From Ilumatobacteraceae bacterium (GTDB taxonomy: Bacteria; Actinomycetota; Acidimicrobiia; Acidimicrobiales; Ilumatobacteraceae), in NCBI GenBank assembly GCA_030728545.1, contig JANQZQ010000011.1, forward strand, positions 1 to 9,533: a DNA stretch of 9,533 bases, given 5' to 3'. The notes under the pieces are model-generated. The model saw nothing but the letters and a program-made list of their open reading frames with translations. It had not been told where the DNA came from and did no database searches. How positions within the stretch are numbered: the stretch's first letter is position 1; every line of letters begins with the position of its first letter. Positions 1 to 5,617 of this stretch are shown one piece after another. The position numbers and the translations under genes were made by a program.

Positions 1-179
1 CAGGCAATTGCGTCTTCCAACAATGCGATGACTTCTTCGCGGTCGATGCGCGGCGTGCTCGACAGCGGCACGTTGGCAGCCTTGGAGATCAGGTCGATGA
101 GATCGAGCAAGATCTCTTCGGCATCCCCCATCAGCACTTCGGGCAGCTCTTGGGTGGGGAGGTCGTCGTTGTCAGTCAT
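1..179 (-). CDS. SepIVA-like cell-division protein, N-terminal fragment
   Basis: The first 59 codons of a minus-strand gene that runs off the left edge of the window. The protein starts MTDNDDLPTQELPEVLMGDA, an acidic leader, followed by a segment containing LIDLISKAANVPLS and then IDREEVIALLEDAIA. This matches the N-terminal pattern I recall from mycobacterial SepIVA (a stretch like EEARGVPM, then a short loop, then DVLELIDDIKDAIP), a DivIVA-related coiled-coil septation factor. In actinobacteria a gene of this kind commonly sits near coaD and upstream of the DUF177-rpmF-rnc genes, which agrees with its place here. The ATG at 179 follows the coaD stop by 18 bases and has a GGAG about 9-12 bases upstream, one of the few Shine-Dalgarno-like sequences in the window. 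The coiled-coil region lies outside the window, so the family call rests on about 59 residues and on context. It could also be an unrelated acidic helical protein. Confidence 0.6.
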   Translation of the reverse strand, partial: MTDNDDLPTQELPEVLMGDAEEILLDLIDLISKAANVPLSSTPRIDREEVIALLEDAIA

Positions 180-197
180 GGTGATGCTCCGCTTGGT

Positions 198-686
198 TTA
201 GCGGCGAGCCCGGCTCGCCAGCGCCTTGGCAACTGGTGCGGTGACCATTGCCGAAGCGTCTCCACCGTAGTGCGCAATCTCGCGCACAAAGCGACTACTT
301 ATATAGGCGTGTTCGGGCAACGCAAACAGCACCATCGTGCGCACACCCGAAACGGTGTAGTTGGTGTGCGCCATTTGTGATTCGATATCGAAATCCGTGG
401 CGCTGCGCAGGCTTTTTACGATGCAGGTGGCCTGCACTTTTCGCGCGGCATCAATTGCCAAACCCACATGGGCCTCGACCCGAATACCGGCCAGATGGGC
501 GGTGGAGTCTTTGGCCAACTGCACCCGCTCGTCAACTGAAAACATGCCCGCTGGCTTTTCGGGGTTGTGCATCACGGCGATGACCACCGAACCAAAAATG
601 CTCACGGCCTGGGCGGCTACATCTAAGTGCCCGAGGTGAAACGGGTCGAAACTGCCCGGATACAACACCACTTGCCCTGTTGCCAT
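198..686 (-). CDS. coaD: Phosphopantetheine adenylyltransferase (CoaD)
   Basis: Catalyses ATP + 4'-phosphopantetheine to dephospho-CoA + diphosphate, the penultimate step of coenzyme A synthesis, in the cytoplasm. The 162-residue length is normal for the bacterial enzyme. The nucleotidyltransferase fold signature is complete: YPGSFDPFHLGH at residues 9-20 holds the (T/H)xGH nucleotide-binding motif (HLGH, 17-20). IVKSLRSATDFDIESQM corresponds to the family's VRGLRxxxDFxxExQM segment. ISSRFVREIA corresponds to the C-terminal ISSxxxR/KE motif that contacts ATP. The ATG at 686 is 6 bases past the rsmD stop, so the two are almost certainly cotranscribed, and the SepIVA-like gene follows. Nothing is missing or odd. 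Confidence 0.97.
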   Translation of the reverse strand: MATGQVVLYPGSFDPFHLGHLDVAAQAVSIFGSVVIAVMHNPEKPAGMFSVDERVQLAKDSTAHLAGIRVEAHVGLAIDAARKVQATCIVKSLRSATDFDIESQMAHTNYTVSGVRTMVLFALPEHAYISSRFVREIAHYGGDASAMVTAPVAKALASRARR

Positions 687-692
687 CAGCTT

Positions 693-1211
693 CTACGGTA
701 GCCGTCGCAAAAACGTCACATGGGTACGCCCATAGCGCTTCTCGCGCAGCGATTCCCACCCAGCAGGTGGTGGCACAAGTGCTGCGGCTTCGGCCACCAC
801 GAGGTTGCCCGGCACGAGGGCCAAAAACTCGGGCCATTGGGTGAAGTCATACGGCGGGTCGGCCAGCACCAACGTGGCGTCTTTGCATTTGGCAACGTGC
901 AACATCGCATCGCCTCGCACCACCATGCTGCGATCGGTTAAACCAAGTGCTGCAAGATTTTGCTGCAAACACACCAAAGCATCGCGGTCTTGCTCGATGA
1001 AAGTCACGTGGGCAGCACCACGACTGAGTGCTTCGATGCCGAGGGCACCCGTGCCGGCAAAACAATCCACAATGCGTGCGCCAGTCAAGTCGTAATGGCT
1101 GCCGAGGCTGTTGAAGATCGCCTCGCGCGCCATATCGGTGGTGGGTCGCGTGGTTTTGCCCTCGGGGGCTTCGATGCGTCGGCCCCGAAGTTCGCCCGCC
1201 ACCACTCGCAT
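693..1211 (-). CDS. rsmD: 16S rRNA (guanine(966)-N2)-methyltransferase RsmD
   Basis: S-adenosylmethionine-dependent methylation of G966 (E. coli numbering) in 16S rRNA of the small subunit. The 172-residue protein opens with MRVVAGELRGRRIEAPEG, the typical RsmD N-terminus, and continues with TRPTTDMAREAIFNSL. VDCFAGTGALGIEALSRGA (about 48-66) is the SAM-binding motif I, and ADPPYDF carries the catalytic DPPY (118-121) of N2-guanine methyltransferases. The reading frame is open upstream to about 1400, but that extension has no family resemblance and would cover the small plus-strand gene, so the ATG at 1211 is chosen. There is no clear Shine-Dalgarno. TAGCGT at 1219-1224 (minus strand), 7 bases before the ATG, could be a -10 box for a leaderless transcript. 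coaD follows after 6 bases. Confidence 0.96.
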   Translation of the reverse strand: MRVVAGELRGRRIEAPEGKTTRPTTDMAREAIFNSLGSHYDLTGARIVDCFAGTGALGIEALSRGAAHVTFIEQDRDALVCLQQNLAALGLTDRSMVVRGDAMLHVAKCKDATLVLADPPYDFTQWPEFLALVPGNLVVAEAAALVPPPAGWESLREKRYGRTHVTFLRRLP

Positions 1212-1257
1212 GTGCTCAACGCTATTGCGGTGATGCGTTACCTGCTTGACTGTTGCA
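1212..1257. promoter_or_regulatory. Short divergent intergenic region, rsmD / zinc-ribbon gene
   Basis: Only 46 bases (34 if the TTG at 1246 is the start) separate the divergent starts of rsmD and the small zinc-ribbon gene, so any promoters must overlap or reach into the neighbouring gene. On the minus strand TAGCGT (1224-1219) fits the loose actinobacterial -10 pattern TAnnnT, 7 bases before the rsmD ATG. No convincing -35 or -10 is seen for the plus-strand gene. TTGACT at 1246-1251 resembles a -35 but has no -10 partner at the right distance. The promoter role is inferred from gene orientation. Confidence 0.35.
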
Positions 1258-1449
1258 GTGAGCGATGAAAGTGAGCACGGCGATTTAACTCGTGCCGAGC
1301 CACCGTCGGCCACGATTGTTTGTGTGGATTGCGGCGGTGTCGCCCATCTGCTCACGCCGGCGCGCGACGACGGCGCATGGTATGTCGGTGATATCTCCAC
1401 CTATCGCTGCAGCGATTGCCGCGACAGGTGGGACTTGGTAATGGAATAG
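1258..1449 (+). CDS. Small zinc-ribbon-like protein, function unknown
   Basis: A 63-residue protein starting MSDESEHGDL from the GTG at 1258; a TTG at 1246 would add four residues. The first 18 residues are polar and acidic. They are followed by IVCVDCGGVAHLL, a linker rich in Asp/Gly/aromatics (DDGAWYVGDISTY), then RCSDCRDRWDLVME at the C-terminus. The cysteines fall as two CxxC knuckles (22/25 and 51/54) separated by 25 residues, the layout of a structural zinc ribbon. I cannot assign a family or function; small ribbons often serve as nucleic-acid or protein binding modules. Reasons to believe it is real: well-formed knuckles in one frame, a stop that falls inside a perfect hairpin, and a position that leaves room between rsmD and recG instead of lying over either. 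No Shine-Dalgarno is visible. It interrupts the common recG-rsmD-coaD arrangement on the opposite strand. Confidence 0.7.
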   Translation: MSDESEHGDLTRAEPPSATIVCVDCGGVAHLLTPARDDGAWYVGDISTYRCSDCRDRWDLVME

Positions 1450-1476
1450 CGCGCTGCCTTTTTCAGCGCGCTATTC
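1444..1476. terminator. Perfect 13-bp hairpin between convergent genes, likely bidirectional terminator
   Basis: GAATAGCGCGCTG (1444-1456) is followed by a 7-base loop CCTTTTT and its exact reverse complement CAGCGCGCTATTC (1464-1476). The stem is 13 bp and its inner half is pure G/C. It sits between the ends of the plus-strand zinc-ribbon gene (stop TAG 1447-1449, inside the left arm) and recG on the minus strand (stop at 1485-1487). There is no long U-run after either arm, so it departs from the classic E. coli type, but U-poor hairpins are accepted as terminators in GC-rich actinobacteria. It would stop fakA-recG transcription before it enters rsmD antisense to the small gene. Confidence 0.75.
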
Positions 1477-1484
1477 GTGTTGCA

Positions 1485-3641
1485 CTAGTCCTTGGTAAGA
1501 AACTCTTTTTCTTCGCGGGCCAGCAGCAAGTTGACTTCACCGGCCAGTTCGCGATGTTGCTTGAGCTTCGGGTCAGCACCGATAATTTCGAACGCAACTT
1601 CACGCGCTGCTCTAATCAGCGGCTCGTCGCGACGCAATGATGCAAGTTTGAGGTCGCTGGCACCTTTTTGGGCGGTGCTCATGAGTGTGCCCTCACCGCG
1701 CAGTTCCAAATCCACTTCTGCTAGATAAAAACCGTCGGTGGATTCCACCAAGGCCCCCACACGCTCGGCGCCAACGTGCGGGTTCTTGCGCACCAGCCAG
1801 CAGCGACTGGCGATGGCTCCGCGGCCAACGCGACCACGCAACTGGTGCAACTGGGCGATGCCGAAGCGGTCGGCATCGAGCACCACCATGCACGTTGCGT
1901 TGGGAACATCCACACCAACTTCGATGACCGTGGTCGACACCAGGGCCATCAATTTGCGGTCGCGAAACTTGGTCATCACTGCGTCTTTGTCGTTTGACGA
2001 CATGCGGCCGTGCAGCAAGCCGATTTTGTATTTGGCCAACTCGCCCTTGCTCAACGACTCGTAAATTTCTTCGGCTGCGGCCACTTCCAATTTGTCGCTC
2101 TCTTCAATCATTGGGCACACCACAAAGGCTTGTTGGCCATCATCGAGCGCTTTGCGCACCTCGGCCCACATGCTGGCTGCCTCGCCGCTTGGCTCGCCCG
2201 ACTCGTCGTGCTCGACCACGGCCATGGTCGCAATCGGCGTGCGACCTGGCGGCAGTTCGTCGAGCACGCTGACTTCTAAATCGCCATACACCGTCATGGC
2301 TGCGGTGCGCGGAATTGGCGTAGCAGTCATGACCAACACATCCGGCGTGGTGTGTTGCTCGCCGGCACCCTTGCCGCGCAAGGCCGCACGCTGCTCGACA
2401 CCAAAGCGGTGCTGCTCGTCGATCACCACCACACCAAGCGACGAAAACGCCACACCTTCTTGAATGAGCGCGTGCGTGCCGATGGCAATGTCGACACCAC
2501 CACTAGCGAGGTCGGCGAGCAGTTCGCGACGACGCTCGCCCGTGATGCGGCCGGTGAGCAGCTCCACCCGCAACTGGCGCTCGCCGAACAAGTTGCCATC
2601 ATCGGGCACTTTCAAGTCGGCCAACAACCGCGTGATGCCGGCAAAATGCTGTTCGGCCAACACTTCGGTGGGCGCCATGAGTGCACCTTGGTGACCACCC
2701 TGCACTGCTGCCAACATTGCAGCAACCGCAACCACTGTTTTGCCGCTGCCTACGTCGCCTTGCAGCAAACGATGCATCGGCACAGGTTTGGCCAAATCTG
2801 CATTCACCTCGTCGATTACCCGTCGCTGCGCACCTGTGAGCGGAAACGGCAAGGCAGCAACGAAGCGTTGTTGCATTTCGCCGGTCATGTCGTGGCGAAT
2901 GCCGGTGTTGTCGCGCTCAAAAGCGTGCTTGCGGCCCACCAACACCAACTGCACGCGCAACAGTTCGTCGAACGCCAAGCGTTCACGGGCGCGCTCTTTG
3001 TCCACAATGCTTTCTGGAAAATGGATGATGTTCAGCGCCGCATGCCGGTCGATCATTTTCAAACCTTCGCGAATCTGTGGCGGCAGCGGGTCGCTGATCG
3101 TGCGCGGTGCCGCGCGATCCAGTGCGTTGCGAACCCAACTGGCAAGTTCCCACGTCGACAGGTTTGCCTTTTCACTCTGCGGATAAATCGGCACGATTCG
3201 CCCTGTTTTGTCGCCGATGATGTCGACCACCGGGTTGACCATCTGCATCTTGCCGCGAAACAGTTCGGGCTTGCCAAACACTGCAACCTCTAAGTCGGTC
3301 TTGAGTTGTCGCTCGCGCCACGGCTGGTTAAAGAACGTGAGCGACAGCGAACCCGTGGCATCACCCACCAACGCAGTCACCATGCTGCGTTTTGTGCGCA
3401 GCGGCACGCGTCGGGTACTCCGCACCTTGACGAGCACCAACGTTTCGACACCCTCCACCAAATCGCCGACGTGGGCTTCGTTGGTGCGGTCTACATAACG
3501 GCGCGGATACGTGGTGATGAGCTCCAACACGTTGGCAATGCCGACTTCGGCCAGCGACTCTCGCCGCTTGTCACCGACACCTTTGATGGTGGCAATGTCA
3601 AGTTTCGCGAGATCCTTGAGAGTGAGCGGTGCGTCGGCCAT
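1485..3641 (-). CDS. recG: ATP-dependent DNA helicase RecG
   Basis: Branch-migration helicase that remodels stalled replication forks and Holliday junctions. The protein is 718 residues, within the family's usual range. The N-terminal wedge/OB domain (about 1-240) includes the helix-hairpin-helix-like IKGVGDKRRESL (19-30) and YPRRYVDR. The SF2 helicase core follows: LTGAQRRVI (Q-motif region, about 268-276), Walker A GDVGSGKT (295-302), APTEVLAEQH (323-332), Walker B/DExx as DEQHRFGV (408-415), TATPIPRT (439-446), the LLHGRM segment (542-547), STTVIEVGVDVPNA (569-582) and QLRGRVGRG (600-608). The C-terminal RecG-specific region holds LELRGEGTLMSTAQKG, the counterpart of the family's LRGxGxxxGTxQxG; Gln is kept but the usual LG before it is MS. 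The ATG at 3641 is 12 bases past the fakA stop, so the two are probably cotranscribed. Transcription probably ends at the hairpin at 1444-1476. Confidence 0.97.
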   Translation of the reverse strand: MADAPLTLKDLAKLDIATIKGVGDKRRESLAEVGIANVLELITTYPRRYVDRTNEAHVGDLVEGVETLVLVKVRSTRRVPLRTKRSMVTALVGDATGSLSLTFFNQPWRERQLKTDLEVAVFGKPELFRGKMQMVNPVVDIIGDKTGRIVPIYPQSEKANLSTWELASWVRNALDRAAPRTISDPLPPQIREGLKMIDRHAALNIIHFPESIVDKERARERLAFDELLRVQLVLVGRKHAFERDNTGIRHDMTGEMQQRFVAALPFPLTGAQRRVIDEVNADLAKPVPMHRLLQGDVGSGKTVVAVAAMLAAVQGGHQGALMAPTEVLAEQHFAGITRLLADLKVPDDGNLFGERQLRVELLTGRITGERRRELLADLASGGVDIAIGTHALIQEGVAFSSLGVVVIDEQHRFGVEQRAALRGKGAGEQHTTPDVLVMTATPIPRTAAMTVYGDLEVSVLDELPPGRTPIATMAVVEHDESGEPSGEAASMWAEVRKALDDGQQAFVVCPMIEESDKLEVAAAEEIYESLSKGELAKYKIGLLHGRMSSNDKDAVMTKFRDRKLMALVSTTVIEVGVDVPNATCMVVLDADRFGIAQLHQLRGRVGRGAIASRCWLVRKNPHVGAERVGALVESTDGFYLAEVDLELRGEGTLMSTAQKGASDLKLASLRRDEPLIRAAREVAFEIIGADPKLKQHRELAGEVNLLLAREEKEFLTKD

Positions 3642-3653
3642 GCCGCGCCGAAG

Positions 3654-5333
3654 TTACTCCACCCCGAACAGATACGGGTACAACGGTTGACCACCGCGAT
3701 GCACCTCGCTGGCGACTGCCGGGAAGTGCTCACCTGCCCAGGCCACGATGCGCTCGGTGGTGTCGGCTGTGGCGTCGACACCCACGATGATGGTGAGCAG
3801 CTCGCGGTTGTCGGTAACGATGTGCTTGAGCAACGCAGTTGCACACTCAAACACGTCTGGGGCAATTGCCACCACGCCGTCGCCACGCACCAAACCGATG
3901 GTGTCGCCAGCCTTCACCGCGCCAGCGTCGGTTTTAGTGTCACGCACTGCGGTGGTGATCTCGCCAGTCACCACTGCAGCCGCTGCCTTGGCCATTGCAG
4001 TGCCGTTGTGCTCGGCAGATGCCGCCGGGTCGTACGCCACCAAGGCGGCGAGTGCTTCGGGCATCGAACACGTCGGCACCACGCGCACGTCTTTTTTGGT
4101 CAGACCATCCACTTGCTGGGCCACGGGAATGATGTTTTTGTTGTTGGGCAAAATCACCACTTGCGAAGCATTCATGTGTTCAACAGCGTCGAGCAGCTCT
4201 TGCGTTGACGGGTTGAGCGTTTGCCCACCAGTCACCACACCGTGCACACCAAGATTGCCGAAGATCTCGGCGATGCCGTCGCCGCTCGCCACCGCCACCA
4301 CAGCGCAGGTCACGGCGGGTAATGCGGTGTAGTTGCCGGTGGGGGCACCAATTTGGGCTTCGCGCTTTTCGTGCTCTTCGGCGACTTCTTCGAACAAGTC
4401 GGTGACTCGAATTTGATGCGGGCGACCACCGAGCAAGATTGGTGCTTCGATTGCAGCGCCGATGTCGTTGGTGTGGACGTGGCAGTTATACAAACCGTCG
4501 CCACCAACGACCACGATCGAGTCGCCGATTTCTCCCCATTTGAGTTTGAACTCGCGCGACTTGGTGTCGTCGATTTCCAATAAGAACATCACTTCGTAGC
4601 GCAGTTCGCTCACGTCGACGCCTGCACCGTTTGCAGCGTCAGTTTCGCCGCGCTTCATCACTGCGATGAGTTGCTCGGTGTTCGGGCCGCTCAGGTTTTC
4701 GGGCTCGGGCAGCGGCTCGCCGTCGACCACGTGCAACGCCGAGTCGAGCAACAACAAAAAGCCGGCACCGCCCGCGTCGACCACACCGGCTTCTTTCAAC
4801 ACCGGCAGCAGCTCGGGCGTGTTGGCCAACGATTCGCGGCCCGCCGCGCGCGCCACCCGCAACATTGCCGCCAGCGTGGCGCCATCACCTGCCGCACGCA
4901 CTGCTGCATCGGCAGCCTCGCGCACCACAGTCAGAATCGTGCCTTCGATCGGCTTCAACACCGAATCGTAAGCAGCGACCGATGCGGCTTTCAGTGCCTC
5001 GGCCACTTTTACTGCGCCGTGCTCGCTGGCAACTTTTAACGTGGCTGATAACCCGCGCAGGATTTGGCTCAGGATGACACCACTGTTACCGCGCGCGCCC
5101 ATGAGCGAGCCATGGCTGATGGCGTTGTACGTTTCGTCAAGCGAGTCGGGGTGCTTGTCTAACTCGGCCACTACTGCATCGAGCGTGCGGGCCATGTTGC
5201 TGCCGGTGTCACCGTCGGGAACGGGGTACACATTGAGTTTGTTTAAGTCGGCTTGGTGGCGCTTCAGCGTGTTGCGGTAGGTCACCAAAGTGTGACGCAA
5301 GGCATCTGCTCCCAACTGTTCCAGCACGGGCAC
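3654..5333 (-). CDS. fakA: DAK2-domain protein, FakA/YloV family (fatty acid kinase catalytic subunit-like)
   Basis: A 559-residue protein in the family whose Staphylococcus aureus member FakA transfers phosphate from ATP to a fatty acid held by a FakB partner. Domains: an N-terminal DhaL/DAK2 ATP-binding domain (about 10-205) with NVYPVPDGDTGSNM (34-47, Mg-binding aspartates), GARGNSGVILSQ (79-90), EGTILTV (130-136) and GVVDAGGAG (183-191). Then a middle domain with GDSIVVVGGDGLYNCHVHTND (270-290), and a C-terminal domain with GGQTLNPST (369-377) and ILPNNKN (394-400). The middle domain usually starts with a YCTEF-like segment; here it reads RYEVMF, so that cysteine is absent. Start is the GTG at 5333 (a second GTG at 5327 is possible). 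No Shine-Dalgarno is seen. TAGTCT lies 6 bases upstream as a possible leaderless -10. Genes of this family commonly precede recG. No fakB is in the window, so the substrate is inferred from homology only. Confidence 0.92.
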   Translation of the reverse strand: MPVLEQLGADALRHTLVTYRNTLKRHQADLNKLNVYPVPDGDTGSNMARTLDAVVAELDKHPDSLDETYNAISHGSLMGARGNSGVILSQILRGLSATLKVASEHGAVKVAEALKAASVAAYDSVLKPIEGTILTVVREAADAAVRAAGDGATLAAMLRVARAAGRESLANTPELLPVLKEAGVVDAGGAGFLLLLDSALHVVDGEPLPEPENLSGPNTEQLIAVMKRGETDAANGAGVDVSELRYEVMFLLEIDDTKSREFKLKWGEIGDSIVVVGGDGLYNCHVHTNDIGAAIEAPILLGGRPHQIRVTDLFEEVAEEHEKREAQIGAPTGNYTALPAVTCAVVAVASGDGIAEIFGNLGVHGVVTGGQTLNPSTQELLDAVEHMNASQVVILPNNKNIIPVAQQVDGLTKKDVRVVPTCSMPEALAALVAYDPAASAEHNGTAMAKAAAAVVTGEITTAVRDTKTDAGAVKAGDTIGLVRGDGVVAIAPDVFECATALLKHIVTDNRELLTIIVGVDATADTTERIVAWAGEHFPAVASEVHRGGQPLYPYLFGVE

Positions 5334-5366
5334 GCCAAAAGACTACCTGTGATACCTTTTTCAGTC
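5334..5366. promoter_or_regulatory. 33-base divergent promoter region, fakA / cold-shock-like gene
   Basis: The starts of fakA (minus) and the cold-shock-like gene (plus) are separated by only 33 bases, so two promoters must be packed back to back. On the minus strand TAGTCT (5345-5340) ends 6 bases before the fakA GTG. On the plus strand TACCTT (5353-5358) ends 8 bases before the ATG. Both fit the loose TAnnnT -10 pattern and would give leaderless or nearly leaderless mRNAs. No ribosome binding site fits on either side. The -35 regions, if used, would lie inside the opposite gene. The motifs are short enough to occur by chance. Confidence 0.4.
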
Positions 5367-5588
5367 ATGCAAGGAGTCGTCAAGGCATTCAATCCGGCGA
5401 CTGGTGACGGCGTTGTTTTGCGAGACACCGATTTGGTTGAGTATGAACTGGCACCACACGCACTCGAAGGTTCAATCTTTCGCATGTTGCGCCAAGGCCA
5501 ACGCGTGAACTTCACGCTCGACGCTGCAGGTCTCGCCACCCAGATTCGTATCGGCTCAGAAAGGGACATGGGCACCCCGGGCTATTAG
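5367..5588 (+). CDS. Cold-shock-domain-like small protein, divergent
   Basis: A 73-residue protein starting MQGVVKAFNPATGDGVVL. The opening resembles the cold-shock domain start MxGxVKWFNxxKGFGFI, and the later QGQRVNFTLDAAGLATQIRIG matches the domain's GQxVxFxxxxGxxAxxVxxx end, so the overall fold is probably a five-strand OB barrel. The RNA/DNA-binding surface is not kept, however: the KWFN tryptophan is Ala, RNP1 KGFGFI is TGDGVV, and RNP2 VFVHF corresponds to VEYEL. A canonical nucleic-acid chaperone role is therefore doubtful. The frame is open upstream to 5253, but that part overlaps fakA; the ATG at 5367 gives the family-like N-terminus. No Shine-Dalgarno is present. pckG starts 29 bases after the stop, so the two may share a transcript. 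The C-terminal tail SERDMGTPGY is not part of the domain. Confidence 0.78.
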   Translation: MQGVVKAFNPATGDGVVLRDTDLVEYELAPHALEGSIFRMLRQGQRVNFTLDAAGLATQIRIGSERDMGTPGY

Positions 5589-5617
5589 CCCCATTCACCC
5601 ATTCCACGGCCACTGCA

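Noticed and set aside
1246..1274. TTGACT at 1246 as the -35 box of a promoter
   Set aside because: At 17 bases' spacing the -10 position reads AAGTGA, which is not promoter-like, and the site lies at or in the start of the zinc-ribbon gene.
1212..1400. N-terminal extension of RsmD to a start at 1400
   Set aside because: The added 63 residues show no family resemblance, RsmD proteins start with M-R-(V/I)-(V/I)-A-G as at 1211, and the region is better explained by the plus-strand zinc-ribbon gene.
2352..3293. Long plus-strand open frame opposite recG
   Set aside because: It lies wholly over recG on the other strand, has a His/Gln/Cys-rich composition typical of antisense frames in GC-rich genes, and shows no recognisable domain.
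3306..4208. Long plus-strand open frame spanning the end of fakA and start of recG
   Set aside because: It is antisense to two secure genes across their junction and has low-complexity His/Cys/Gly-rich translation without motifs.
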